Origin: Cruorifilaria tuberocauda
Taxonomy: Eukaryota > Nematoda > Chromadorea > Rhabditida > Onchocercidae
Direction: 5' to 3'
NCBI GenBank assembly: GCA_013365365.1
Contig: JABVXU010000744.1
Span: forward strand, 1 to 22,725
DNA length: 22,725 nt
The position numbers and the translations under genes are program-made. Positions 12,401 through 22,725 of the stretch are shown here, piece after piece (the first letter of the stretch is position 1; each line of letters opens with the position of its first letter). The notes under the pieces were generated by a model. That model had not been told where the DNA came from and searched no databases. It saw nothing but the letters and a program-made list of their open reading frames with translations.

Positions 12401-14249
12401 CATTTTCTCATTCATTGGAAAACATTATGCAGTTGCTTCTTTTTAGAACTTCCAGACATTTGCCGCCGGCACCAGATTCTTTCGAAAGAGCATCGCCAGC
12501 ACATTTGAATTTTGTGTCTGCTTATACTGATGCGGTATTTATTAATTTTTTTGTAGACATTGTTGATTCTTTGATTATTTTATAATTACTAGTGACTACT
12601 GCGTAAAAACGTACTTGCACCTGAAGCGCTTTTGAAATTTGAATCGTTAGAAATAAGAATAAGGTAGTAGGATGTCTTATTTTTTTAATTTTCTGTCAGA
12701 CAAACTAAAAGTTGTTTTTTTTTCATGTGTTCTGTTGAAAGTCTTTTAAGAGACGTCTTTTATCTCCTTTCTTCCACGCATTATACCCAAATCTGTAATT
12801 TTGCAGTTATTAAGTTTGCGACGTTTGCTTCTTATTCTTGAAACAACTGATGAAATACTTCCTTCAAATGAAGAAACAACTCTAGATAACACAATCGAAG
12901 TGAGTTTTGTCAATTTTGAGTTAAGATAAGTAACTTGAATTTTATAACAATGTGATTAACCCTTTTCAATTTTTATTTCATTTTACAGCAGAACTCGCGT
13001 TTACATAAATTAGTAAAGAACTTAAAAGGCAGTAATTGTTTTTTATTGGTTTATTAGGTACATAATTATACTATTTGATTTGTATTTTAGGCAATTATTC
13101 AGGGTTACGTGCAATATCGTCGTCGGATGAGAAATAGGGTAAGTTGCTACGTTGTTCAACGTCCCGAGAAACTCTCTCTTAATATATTCTTAATACATCA
13201 TATTATCATTCTATAAATTATAAACTTTTTTTTTCAGCGAGAAAATTCAAATCTACTCAGTGTACAACGGAGGGACGGTTACAATGGAGAAATTGTTTTA
13301 AGTGATGGTGGTGATGATGACGAACAGGTATTTCTTTTCGAATTCTCAAGAATCTATTTGTTGAATGATAGGCTATAAGCTGAAGATATATTTCAAGAAG
13401 ACATGAAAGGAAAAGATATGTTTGTTTATGATTTACGAGGACAGTATTGAAAAATGAAATGAATTAAATTATGGAAAACATTTATTAAAGTTCTTTAGAG
13501 TCTTTCAAATACTACTGGCAGAAGAAATTCTACATCAGTTTCTCGTAGTCGACGGCGATTTGAACGGTTGCGTCGACGTCGCAACAGTCAACGATTAATG
13601 AGTATACACGGGATATTGCGTCCTGATTTCGATACTCCTCATCATCACGGATATCTGAGCAGAATGTTACTGGGCTTTAGTCGACGTAGACATTCTCATA
13701 GAGGTTTGCTCGCTAGTTTTTTTTTTTCAGATAACTGCGCTTCTTCGATTGCGTTATCGGTGTTGTGAAAATCGTAAAATCACTTGCAGTTTCCAAATAT
13801 TTTTTTGGTATTATAATCACTTGCAAAACTTCTGTTTCAAATTCTTGTCCTCCAACTCTTGATAAGAATATTTAAAATGCAAAGCTTCTGGGATCTGGAA
13901 GTTGCACTATTTGAAATACAAAAATCTTTATCATTTTACTTCTTTTGTAGGTTTTGTAATGGCATATTCCAATGTCTCGCCAATAGCAACTGCAAATGAG
14001 ACAGTGGCGGTGAGTACATCATTTAATAATGATGCAGTGATCAATTTGGAAGATTCATCCACTTTGGGCGATGATGACGTTATGGTTATAAATGAATCAT
14101 TTGAAGAACTGGACGGTCGTGGCAGAAGTGTCAATAACGATGATATCGTTATCGATGATGATGCTCAAGAACAAGATATCATAGTTGATGGGGATAATAA
14201 TCGGAATGCTTTTAATGATAATAGCATTATTTTAGATGATGATATTTGA
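9417..14249 (+). CDS. TOPORS-type RING E3 ubiquitin (and probable SUMO) ligase
   Basis: Fifteen exons: 9417-9538, 9845-9955, 10314-10463, 10719-10820, 11109-11304, 11599-11804, 11957-12035, 12267-12304, 12447-12534, 12807-12899, 12990-13013, 13091-13138, 13238-13327, 13499-13703 and 13951-14249. All phases agree, giving 616 aa. The C3HC4 RING uses C17, C20, C34, H36, C39, C42, C53 and C56. Its CITEWIK and CPMCKRPV blocks, then VMHQVK, are TOPORS-like. Residues 140-296 carry the TOPORS-specific region (YVDRINRYQLLLDNWERPR, RRELNALFP, LFDQNSEYIR). Residues about 455-510 are Arg/Ser-rich and basic, a probable nuclear-localising stretch. The last 70 residues are acidic, with repeated hydrophobic SUMO-interacting-like motifs. 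Family knowledge: nuclear RING ligase with ubiquitin and SUMO ligase activity. It is shorter than vertebrate TOPORS (about 1,000 aa). Exon 11 is a 24-nt microexon and, with exons 8 and 12, is the weakest part of the model. Confidence 0.92.
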
Positions 14250-16800
14250 ATTTCAATATATTTTTAAGTTTTCGTTTTTTATAATTCTAAGTGCTTTGAT
14301 ATCGTGGTAAATAAGCATTGATTTCTTTGGTAGTTTGGATTTACAGTTGCTGTGCTATTTATGAGCAAAATTTAAATGCAAAAGTTACTTTAACAAGTTA
14401 GAAGAATTCTGATGAAAAATTCGATGTCGTAACATCATATTAAATCTGTTACAGCAAGCTGGATTATGCCTTCATTTCCAATGACTTTTTTCTGAAACTT
14501 AATAAATCGTTTGGTAAGACTTTATCAAATGGTTATTTTAAAGTTCCTACTTGCTCGTTTTAGGCTGTCATTTCGTAATTTCATTTGAACTAATCACTAC
14601 TTTGAAAATACTGTACCTCTATCATACGCAGTTAAAGCATGCTATCGTAAAGCACCGGTGAAATTGGACATGCTGAATTAACCCTATTATATATCAATTG
14701 TATTATATATCTTGATGATGAATTTCATGTTATATTCGATGCTACTTTCATTTTAGATCCAAACCACGTAAGATTTATCTTGGGTTTTATCTTTTAATTC
14801 AATCAACTATGATTTCATCTTTCTTCTCTTGTCGAATGCTCGATATATACTGATGAATCGTAAATAACCCGTTTTGTTATGGAACTGTCGAAATGCTAAT
14901 GTTATTTTCTTTTACTATCACATTTTATAACTTTTATTTTCATTTTCATGTATCCAAAATTAAATGTCTTCTTGTACGGTTTCATTTCGACATCACTCAG
15001 ATTTGAAAATTTTGAACTGTTTCTAAATTTAGGTTTAAAATTAACATTACGTATCAAGTTTAGGCTTAAATTTCCAAAATTTTTTAGTCCACTCAGAAGT
15101 CTCGTCACTATTGTTCACATCTTGAAATAACCATAAATATTTTTTATATATGGTACAAATTTTGTTTATTTTGGGTGTTTTCCTTTCATTAATTTCTTAA
15201 AGGTAATGTGATTCGCAAGGAATTACGTTTATTTGGAACTGGTCAGATTTTTTCGTAAACTTGAAATTTGGAATTCCTTTATACGGGATGTTATCAAATA
15301 AAAGGTTTTGATTAAATTAAAATGTTGATTCAGGGTGAATGACAAAACGCTAAACCAGCTATGGTGAGAAAAGATCCGCTAGCTAACAAACCAGTTATGT
15401 AATTGTTTTGAGGACATTTCTTTGTATTTGCGAAATCATTACTTTTGAGAATGAGATTTTAGTTGGTACTCCTGATAGCATGTATAATACATCTTGTAAT
15501 GACTATTGATTGATTATTAATTGATAATGAAGGTAAATAGACAAATTTTGACTTTTGTGTGATAAGCTTGTTATGATAACAATAATTAAAGTACATTTTG
15601 CTATCCAATGTGTTTTTTTTTTCTTGCCAAATATTTCGCAAAGGATGAGATGGAGATTGTAAATATAACTGAATGTGAAGTTAAACAGATGATTATATAT
15701 TCATCTTTTTATTTAATCTGATGGAAATGATTAATGATTTGTTTCTAATCACATCTTTTGTAGACATTTTTAACATCACTAGAAATTGAGTAAATCAGGT
15801 GTAATCAATTCGTAAAAGGATCTAGAAGTATTAATGAAGGTGAAGGACAGGTATTTGATGATATCTTCAAAAGCAACAAGAAGGTTATATAATTTAAATG
15901 TAATTTTAATATTATTTATGCCGCTTTCAGCTTGTAATTATTGCAAGTAAACATGTTATTGTCTGAATTTGCCTGTATTATTTTCTTGTTTGAAATAGTG
16001 TGCATCAAACTATCTGTCAAAGACAATCGATGATTTCATTACTTCTAATGAACTTTTCCTTTTTTTTTCGAAAGAGTTTTAATCGAAAATAAAATGATTT
16101 TGAAAGAAATTTCACTTTTCAGATAGAAATTTGAAACATATTTCAATTTTCTACGAACACTTCTACGAAACTTTTAGTAACTAACATATACATAATTTCA
16201 TCCATGTAAAAACTCACTTATTTTTGTTATCTAGAAGTAGGTGTGCTTGCTTCTGTGCTTCAAAATTTAACAAACTTTTCTGCATCCTTCTAGTTGCAGA
16301 AATTGTCGAGATGTATGAAGAAGTGATAGTTAGTTAAATTTACAATCTAATTCGTTCAATATTTTGCAATACTGTTGTGGAGATTGTATCTCTCTCCGTG
16401 CTATCAACCATCAATTATAGATACTGCAGATTTTTCCGTTTTATCTTATTCATCTGAAAAATGTATTTCTTGGATTGTGTGATTTTTCGGGATTAGAGAA
16501 GACTGTAGTGACAGTGTGATAGATTAAGAAATAGTTTTTTTTTTCTCAGTTCAGTCTTTAAAAATTAACTTACCATTTATACTGTTAGCATTGCAGCACT
16601 GATAGTAGTTAAATGCATAGTTTTCCAACCATAAAAATCCTTTCATTGATAAGATCCCGAAATGATAAATTATAAATTCATTATTTTGCAATTTTACAAA
16701 TGAATCAATAATAAAAACGTTATCATCTGGAATACAATGATAAATCTTTTTTCAGTTTTTTAAACCTAAACAGAAATAATGCATTACATATGAAGAAAAA
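14250..16800. other. Non-coding region downstream of the TOPORS gene
   Basis: AT-rich sequence with no supported gene. The short open frames at 14902-15130 and 15459-15641 are rich in Phe, Lys and Asn, lie opposite each other or have no motif, and look random. The first part should contain the TOPORS 3' UTR. Confidence 0.55.
14501..14506 (+). promoter_or_regulatory. Candidate polyadenylation signal of the TOPORS gene
   Basis: The first AATAAA after the TOPORS stop codon, about 250 nt downstream. Its use is not proven because AATAAA is common in such AT-rich DNA. Confidence 0.4.
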
Positions 16801-16840
16801 AAAATTATATTTTACGGAGTACGTTAAAACTAGAAATATA

Positions 16841-16848
16841 TCACGTGA
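16841..16848. promoter_or_regulatory. TCACGTGA octamer (E-box/CLEAR-like), distal copy 1
   Basis: The palindromic octamer TCACGTGA lies 1,619 bp upstream of the lgg-1 ATG. It is the core recognised by TFEB/HLH-30-type bHLH factors. Binding is inferred from the motif only. Confidence 0.4.
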
Positions 16849-17061
16849 AGAAATAAACAATGATAATAACACATCAATCTTCTTTTTTTTCGAAATTATT
16901 AATGAAATAGTTAACAGAAAGCATAAGTTGCTTGTATAGAAGTAATTTTGTTCATTAATCATGTCATATTCATAATCTGCTATTACTATTATTATTGATA
17001 GAAGAATGATCTAATCATTGTAAATATCAAACTAAATGATACATACATTCATCCTTTCTCG

Positions 17062-17069
17062 TCACGTGA
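17062..17069. promoter_or_regulatory. TCACGTGA octamer (E-box/CLEAR-like), distal copy 2
   Basis: The context reads GTCACGTGAA, a one-base departure from the ten-base CLEAR consensus GTCACGTGAC. It lies 1,398 bp upstream of the lgg-1 ATG and just before the GT microsatellites. Confidence 0.45.
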
Positions 17070-17179
17070 AATTCTCAACAAAATCATTAATTACTATTTT
17101 CACGTAATCTTTTCTTACTCTAATTATATTTAGGTTTTGTGTATTATGCGCTTGCGTTTTTTTTACTTTCACACATTAA

Positions 17180-17438
17180 CGCATGTATACGTCTATATTC
17201 CGCATGTTTACATATATGTATATTGTATTATGTGTACATGTTTGTTTGTATGTATGTTCATATGTCTGTACGTGTATGTTTGTACATTTATGTCTGTATG
17301 TGTGTGTATGTACGTATGTATGGATGTTTATATGATATTACTCTGTATGGTCTCTTTGTGTGTGTGCGTGTATGTATGTGTATGTGTGTACGTGTATGTG
17401 TATGTATGTATGTGTGTGTATGTGTGTATGTGTGTGTG
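17180..17438. repeat. Compound ATGT/GT microsatellite
   Basis: Interrupted (ATGT)n and (GT)n repeats. They produce Tyr/Val/Cys/Met-rich open frames on plus and His/Thr-rich ones on minus, none of which is a credible gene. A long alternating purine-pyrimidine tract of this type can adopt Z-DNA. Confidence 0.95.
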
Positions 17439-17562
17439 CAAATGAGATAGGGAGCGACACAACCGTTGAAGAAAATAAATCGATTGGTTGTGAGAAGGGT
17501 TCGGTTGGGAGTTGAGAGATGGGTGGGTGACACATCATCCGCTCTCGTCATTAAGTCCCTAT

Positions 17563-17642
17563 GAGTGTGCATGTATGTGTACGTGTATGTGCGTGTGTGT
17601 GTGCGTGTGTGCGTGTGTGTGTGTGTATGTGTGTGTGTGTGT

Positions 17643-17696
<54 letters not shown>

Positions 17697-17698
17697 GC
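17563..17698. repeat. (GT)n microsatellite
   Basis: A second GT tract with interspersed ATGT and GC steps, separated from the first by about 120 bp of ordinary sequence containing GGTGGGTGACACATC. The Val/Cys-rich frames through it are artefacts of the repeat. Confidence 0.95.
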
Positions 17699-17726
17699 TT
17701 ATCAGTATTTGATATAGAACGTTTTA

Positions 17727-17758
17727 GGGAAGGGAAGGGAAGGGAAGGGGAGAGAGGG
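17727..17758 (+). repeat. GGGAA tandem repeat, G-quadruplex-prone
   Basis: Five consecutive runs of three or four G separated by AA (17727-17750), plus a further GGG at 17756. This meets the standard four-run G-quadruplex pattern with 2-nt loops. It lies just downstream of the GT microsatellite and about 700 bp upstream of lgg-1. Confidence 0.85.
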
Positions 17759-17940
17759 AACGGAAGGAAAAGCTTCTGGAATCATTTTATTGATATTTTG
17801 CAAAAAGGAACAAATCTTAGGATATGTTTTTTTGTTTAATATTTTTAATCAATAAAAAAAAGAGAGGCAAATGATGTAGATCTTGCAGTCATCATTAATG
17901 TATGAAATAATCAATTTACCCTTTCAAAGTTATCATTAAT

Positions 17941-17996
17941 TAAGGAGAGAATGAAAGAGAAAGAGAGGGATAGCGAGAAAGAGGAAAAGAAATTTG
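17941..17996. repeat. Purine-rich (GA) tract
   Basis: An almost uninterrupted A/G stretch containing AGAGAAAGAGAGGGATAGCG, a smaller relative of the GAGAGAGA tract near 18150. It is simple sequence, possibly promoter-associated. Confidence 0.6.
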
Positions 17997-18327
17997 AAAT
18001 ATGAAGATTTTATCTTTTGCATATTTTAATCTTATCCTTATTTGTATTATATCTTAATGTATATATTGATTTTTTCTTTTAATTGTTATTTGAGCATGGT
18101 TTCTTTTTTTTTTTTGCTCACTTTAAAAAGAACTTGTAATTTTAAAAGTGAGTGAGAGAGAGAAGAGGCATTGTTTTCTATTATTTAAAATTTTTATTAC
18201 TTTCAGTAATTGTGTCTTACCCCGACTTCGTCATTATTTTTTATCACATTTTTAATATGATATCATTTTAAAGAAAATTTTTTTGTTTTGAAAAATGAAC
18301 TGAGTAAAATGAGAACAGAGTGATTCA

Positions 18328-18347
18328 AAGATATATATATATATCTT
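18328..18347. repeat. 20-bp AT palindrome upstream of lgg-1
   Basis: AAG, seven AT dinucleotides and CTT form a perfect palindrome, 113-132 bp upstream of the lgg-1 ATG. It may be only an (AT)n microsatellite. Confidence 0.7.
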
Positions 18348-18376
18348 GCTTATTAGCTGAAATATAGTTTACGCTA

Positions 18377-18384
18377 TCACGTGA
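18377..18384. promoter_or_regulatory. TCACGTGA octamer (E-box/CLEAR-like), proximal copy
   Basis: It sits inside the 12-bp palindrome TATCACGTGATA, 83 bp upstream of the lgg-1 ATG, where a functional nematode promoter site would be expected. In worms the TFEB orthologue HLH-30 regulates autophagy genes through such E-boxes. Occupancy here is inference. Confidence 0.55.
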
Positions 18385-19747
<1,363 letters not shown>

Positions 19748-20030
19748 ATGAATGGTGCGAGTAAAATTATTTACTGGCTTCGTTTCTCCATTTTTACTTG
19801 TTTTTTCTTTGAACAAATGTTTCATCTTTTTCTTCTTCAATTGCATTGATTTTATTCGTCGATTTCAGTATTGCATTTTTATTAAAACAAGACGATTAAT
19901 AATACGAAATTTTCAGGCACTTTGTTTCTAAAAGTTTTTGGGGGTGGGTCTTGTTATTAAGATTGGGAATATGAAGTTTTGTTGAATCTGATATCATAAT
20001 TTATTAATAAATGCGCATAACTGGAATAGC
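19748..20030. other. lgg-1 3' UTR and flank
   Basis: AT-rich sequence directly after the lgg-1 stop, ending just past the candidate AATAAA signal. No coding potential was seen. Confidence 0.5.
20006..20011 (+). promoter_or_regulatory. Candidate polyadenylation signal of lgg-1
   Basis: AATAAA about 260 nt after the lgg-1 stop codon. It is a plausible end of the transcript, unverified. Confidence 0.4.
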
Positions 20031-20353
20031 TTCGCATAAACATAGACCTTTGCAACTTATGCCGTTTCGGAGCTGTATTCTGTGATAATTGCATTATTTC
20101 GTAATTTCATCTAGGAATCTGCTTTATGTGACAGCAAGCGGCAAATGTTTTGAAAAGTATTGGAATACAGATGTACGCTTCGTTGTATTAGAAAAGTCAT
20201 TATGTCCGTAACATTCAGTTATATTTCAATGTTCGCTAAGCGTTCTTACATTGTTCAGAAGAATGATGGCCATAAACACAGAAGCCTTTTTGGAGAAGAA
20301 TTTATAAGTTATTTCACAGTCTATAATCCATTAACTGAAGCGGAAAAATTTTG
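20031..20353 (+). other. Unexplained short frames, one Cys-rich (possible exon relic)
   Basis: A short frame at 20051-20104 reads CNLCRFGAVFCDNC before a stop, giving paired CxxC motifs six residues apart, as in small zinc-binding modules. It is followed by open frames of 50-64 codons in other registers (for example 20160-20353). No splice model joining them with usable intron lengths was found, and no family is recognised. It could be a decayed gene fragment, an exon of an unannotated gene, or chance. Confidence 0.2.
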
Positions 20354-20750
20354 ATATTATTTTCGATAGCGATATTTCATGGTTATATTGATCTTTTCAT
20401 TCTTAATTCTGGAAAAAAAAATCAATCTGTTTCCTTAATGCAATTGTTACAGGCATTCTTCTCGATATTGAATTTAATTATGTGTATTACATTGTACGCT
20501 CTACAATACAGTTCCTCACTTTTCCCTTTATCCCATCGCATTGTGTATAACAATCTGTTTGTGTAAAATTCGTCAATAAAATATTTCAAAAAATTTTGAC
20601 AACGATTATTAATAGTAATTTTAATACATTTTAGCAACACTTGAATAAGATAATAATTTTTTTTCCCAAAATAGTGCTTTGGTGCAAATATTTGCATTCA
20701 AAAAATATGTTAATAGTAATTTAGGAGGAAATTTTGATAAAACGACTAAT

Positions 20751-20862
20751 AAGACAGGATTTAATTTCCGTAATTTTTGCTAACTTTTGAATTGGAAAGA
20801 TTTCAGTAGCAAGACGTATGAAGACAAGATTGATTAATTTCCGTAATTTTTGCAAACTTTTG
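20751..20862. repeat. Two-copy direct repeat, about 40 bp
   Basis: AAGACA(G/A)GAT followed by TTAATTTCCGTAATTTTTGC and (A/T)AACTTTTG occurs at 20751-20789 and again at 20821-20862. The two copies begin 70 bp apart and the second carries a short insertion. Confidence 0.8.
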
Positions 20863-21092
20863 GTTTGGGATAGACGGGGATCGAATAAATAGCTTTCCCT
20901 TGTTTTTCTAAATGAGAAAATTAAATTCAGCTTTTCAATTTTTCAATGTGAATTTTATTTTGTCAAATAGCAATATTTACCTATTTTCACATAAAATGTA
21001 ATTAAATTCGACAGGTTTAAATATTTACCAATGAGCTACATAAATTATTACTTGAATTAAATTCTGGAAAATTTGATGTTATTTATTGATAA

Positions 21093-21316
21093 TAAATTGC
21101 AAATACTATTAATACAGAGATGAACATTGTAATATTAGTGATAATTGGGAAATGTTATTTTCTTCTTTGATAATTCATTAGCTGAATTTGTTTTTTACTG
21201 ATTGGAAAAAATTAAACTGCAAATACCTATATGAATCACTGTAATAATGATTATCGGAAAGGATTTCCTTGTTCCCTTTCGTAATGATTAGCTGAATTTT
21301 TTAAAAAAAAAAATTA
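21093..21316. repeat. Diverged tandem duplication, about 110-120 bp unit
   Basis: The two halves (21093-21213 and 21214-21316) share in order AAA(T/C)TGCAAATAC, a TGTAAT/AGTGATAAT-like block, GGAAA and AATGATTAGCTGAATTT-like ends. The similarity is clear but gapped, so this is an old duplication. Confidence 0.6.
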
Positions 21317-22110
21317 ACCTAGACCATTCACTTACTCCTCTTTCTTTTTAAGTAATACCATTGTAATCTCTGAAATTATTATGTTTTAAATTCGAAATAT
21401 TCATGTGACAATTCATGTTTTCCTACTCTGTTTTTTTTTTCGATAATGATGAAAATTTCTGAAAAAAAGAAGAAAACGAAATCATTGAGCAATTTTGAAG
21501 CCGGAATTACTATTTTTTTATTATTTTTTTCATTTTTTTTTTCTATTTTTCATTCGTTTTCTATTACCAATGAAAAATAGAGGGGAAAAAAACGAGAAAT
21601 TACTTTAAAATTACTGAGGCATTTTCATTCTTTGTACTCTAACTCTAACTCAACAAATTTCAAGTTCTTATCAATCGATTGTTATCAGTGTTGCACATTT
21701 AAAGTTGTACTTTTTGTTATTCATCAACTCATTTTCAACATTAAACGAGAAAAATAATAAGAGCCATAAAAATAAATTGTGCTGAATTATTTGACATTTT
21801 CCATCGTTTCCGCCAATTCGTCCTTCGTTTTTTTTTTTTTTTTGTCATTTTTTATGCTCACAAAAGTATTTGTGAAAATTTCACAGGAAAAATTGTTTAT
21901 TTTGTTTGTTGACGAAAAAAATAATTTAACTTAATTAAACGATTGTTTGGAATAAAATTGGATAGTCAACTGTGAATTTCTTTCATTACTGATAATTAAT
22001 TAATAAAGAAGTGATGAAGTTATTTCTTTTAGGATGAATGAGTATACTCTTTTTTCTGGGTTAGGTGTTTCTCGATTTAACAGCATAGAAACTTGATTTT
22101 CAGTGTAACA

Positions 22111-22260
22111 TTTGGTGATAAGACTTGATTCTCTGATGGAAAATTTGCTGGTAGTGATTTAACTGTTCAACATAATAAGATTTGGTGATGAATCTTGCTT
22201 GTCCAACGTAAGATTTGGTGATGAGACTTGGTTCAACGTAAAATTTGGTGATAAGACTTG
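22111..22260. repeat. Degenerate tandem repeat with TTTGGTGATRAGACTTG core
   Basis: The core TTTGGTGATAAGACTTG or a close variant occurs at 22111, 22181, 22214 and 22244, with a decayed copy near 22143 and a further relic TTTGGCGATA at 22299. Spacing is about 30-35 bp. It is non-coding, with stops in several frames. Confidence 0.8.
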
Positions 22261-22725
22261 GTTGTCCAATTGAAGTAATACCAAATTCATATTCTACGTT
22301 TGGCGATATTTGAACAAAGATTATCCGTGAATATAAAACAAGTCGATGGTAATAATCTAAACGTATATGTGATTAATTAATGATATATCATCCAAAGATA
22401 TACAATAGATAGCGATTCGACATAGCTAAGCAATATTTTTGTAATCATCCTTTAAAGAAGAGAGAAAAGACGATAAGAAATTTATATAAATATCATTACA
22501 ATATTTTATTTTATATTATATAAATATTAATAATACAAAAATAATCATAAATTAATTTTATTGCCATATTTCCAATAACATACGACAAATTTCGGCAAAT
22601 TTAGTGATAAATTTCTACGGCTATAAATTATTATCACTGTTATGTTATTATATTTAAGGTTAGATAAAAAAATTGATAAGCAGCAATTTTTTTTATCTGA
22701 TAAATGGCGTTTCTTTCCTGTTTAT

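Larger units (their letters stand above)
20354..22725. other. AT-rich non-coding region with degenerate repeats
   Basis: No supported gene. Open frames at 20351-20566 and 20422-20697 overlap on opposite strands and have random composition. The interval holds several diverged duplications (listed separately), poly-A and poly-T runs (for example 21827-21843) and many GATAA/TTATC words. Confidence 0.55.

Noticed and set aside
13931..14134. 67-codon minus-strand frame
   Set aside because: It lies opposite TOPORS exon 15, which is in phase with the upstream exons.
17137..17839. Several open reading frames of 66-103 codons on both strands
   Set aside because: They are translations of the GT/ATGT microsatellites (Val/Cys/Tyr/Met on plus, His/Thr on minus) in overlapping frames, with no gene-like composition.

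Overview
The window is eukaryotic nuclear DNA, very AT-rich, with short introns bounded by GT..AG and nematode-style acceptors (TTTTCAG, TTTTAG, TTTGCAG). The near-identity of one gene to the nematode autophagy protein LGG-1, together with the intron style, points to a nematode. The base composition and intron sizes of a few hundred bases suggest a spirurid/filarial-type worm, but that last step is inference. No prokaryotic gene, rRNA, tRNA or CRISPR was seen, and no intact transposon.

Three protein-coding genes could be assembled exon by exon with consistent splice phases. (1) 4345-7353, minus strand: a seven-exon, 345-residue AIP/XAP2-type co-chaperone, with an FKBP-like N-terminal domain and three TPRs carrying a carboxylate clamp. 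(2) 9417-14249, plus strand: a fifteen-exon, 616-residue TOPORS-type RING E3 ligase. It has an N-terminal C3HC4 RING, the TOPORS-specific central region, an Arg/Ser-rich basic stretch and an acidic C-terminus with several SUMO-interacting-motif-like segments. (3) 18460-19747, plus strand: lgg-1, the GABARAP-type ubiquitin-like autophagy modifier, with four exons, 118 residues and Gly116 followed by only Ser-Leu.

Layout: 1-4254 is non-coding AT-rich DNA with small tandem repeats, including a 37-bp unit in about four copies at 2621-2765. The AIP gene and the TOPORS gene are head to head. The roughly 2 kb between their start codons holds a local CpG-dense patch (7927-8125, possible divergent promoter) and a long near-perfect hairpin (8387-8453). 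The TOPORS gene is followed by about 4.2 kb of non-coding DNA leading to lgg-1. That stretch holds two large GT/ATGT microsatellites, a G-quadruplex-type GGGAA tract and three copies of the octamer TCACGTGA, one only 83 bp upstream of the lgg-1 start codon. From 19748 to the end there is no confident gene, only degenerate tandem repeats and one curious Cys-rich short reading frame.

The three genes are not an operon: they differ in strand and are separated by kilobases. They share only a broad proteostasis theme (chaperone, ubiquitin/SUMO ligase, autophagy modifier). The observations most worth following are the SUMO-interacting-motif cluster in the TOPORS protein and the E-box/CLEAR-like octamers upstream of lgg-1.
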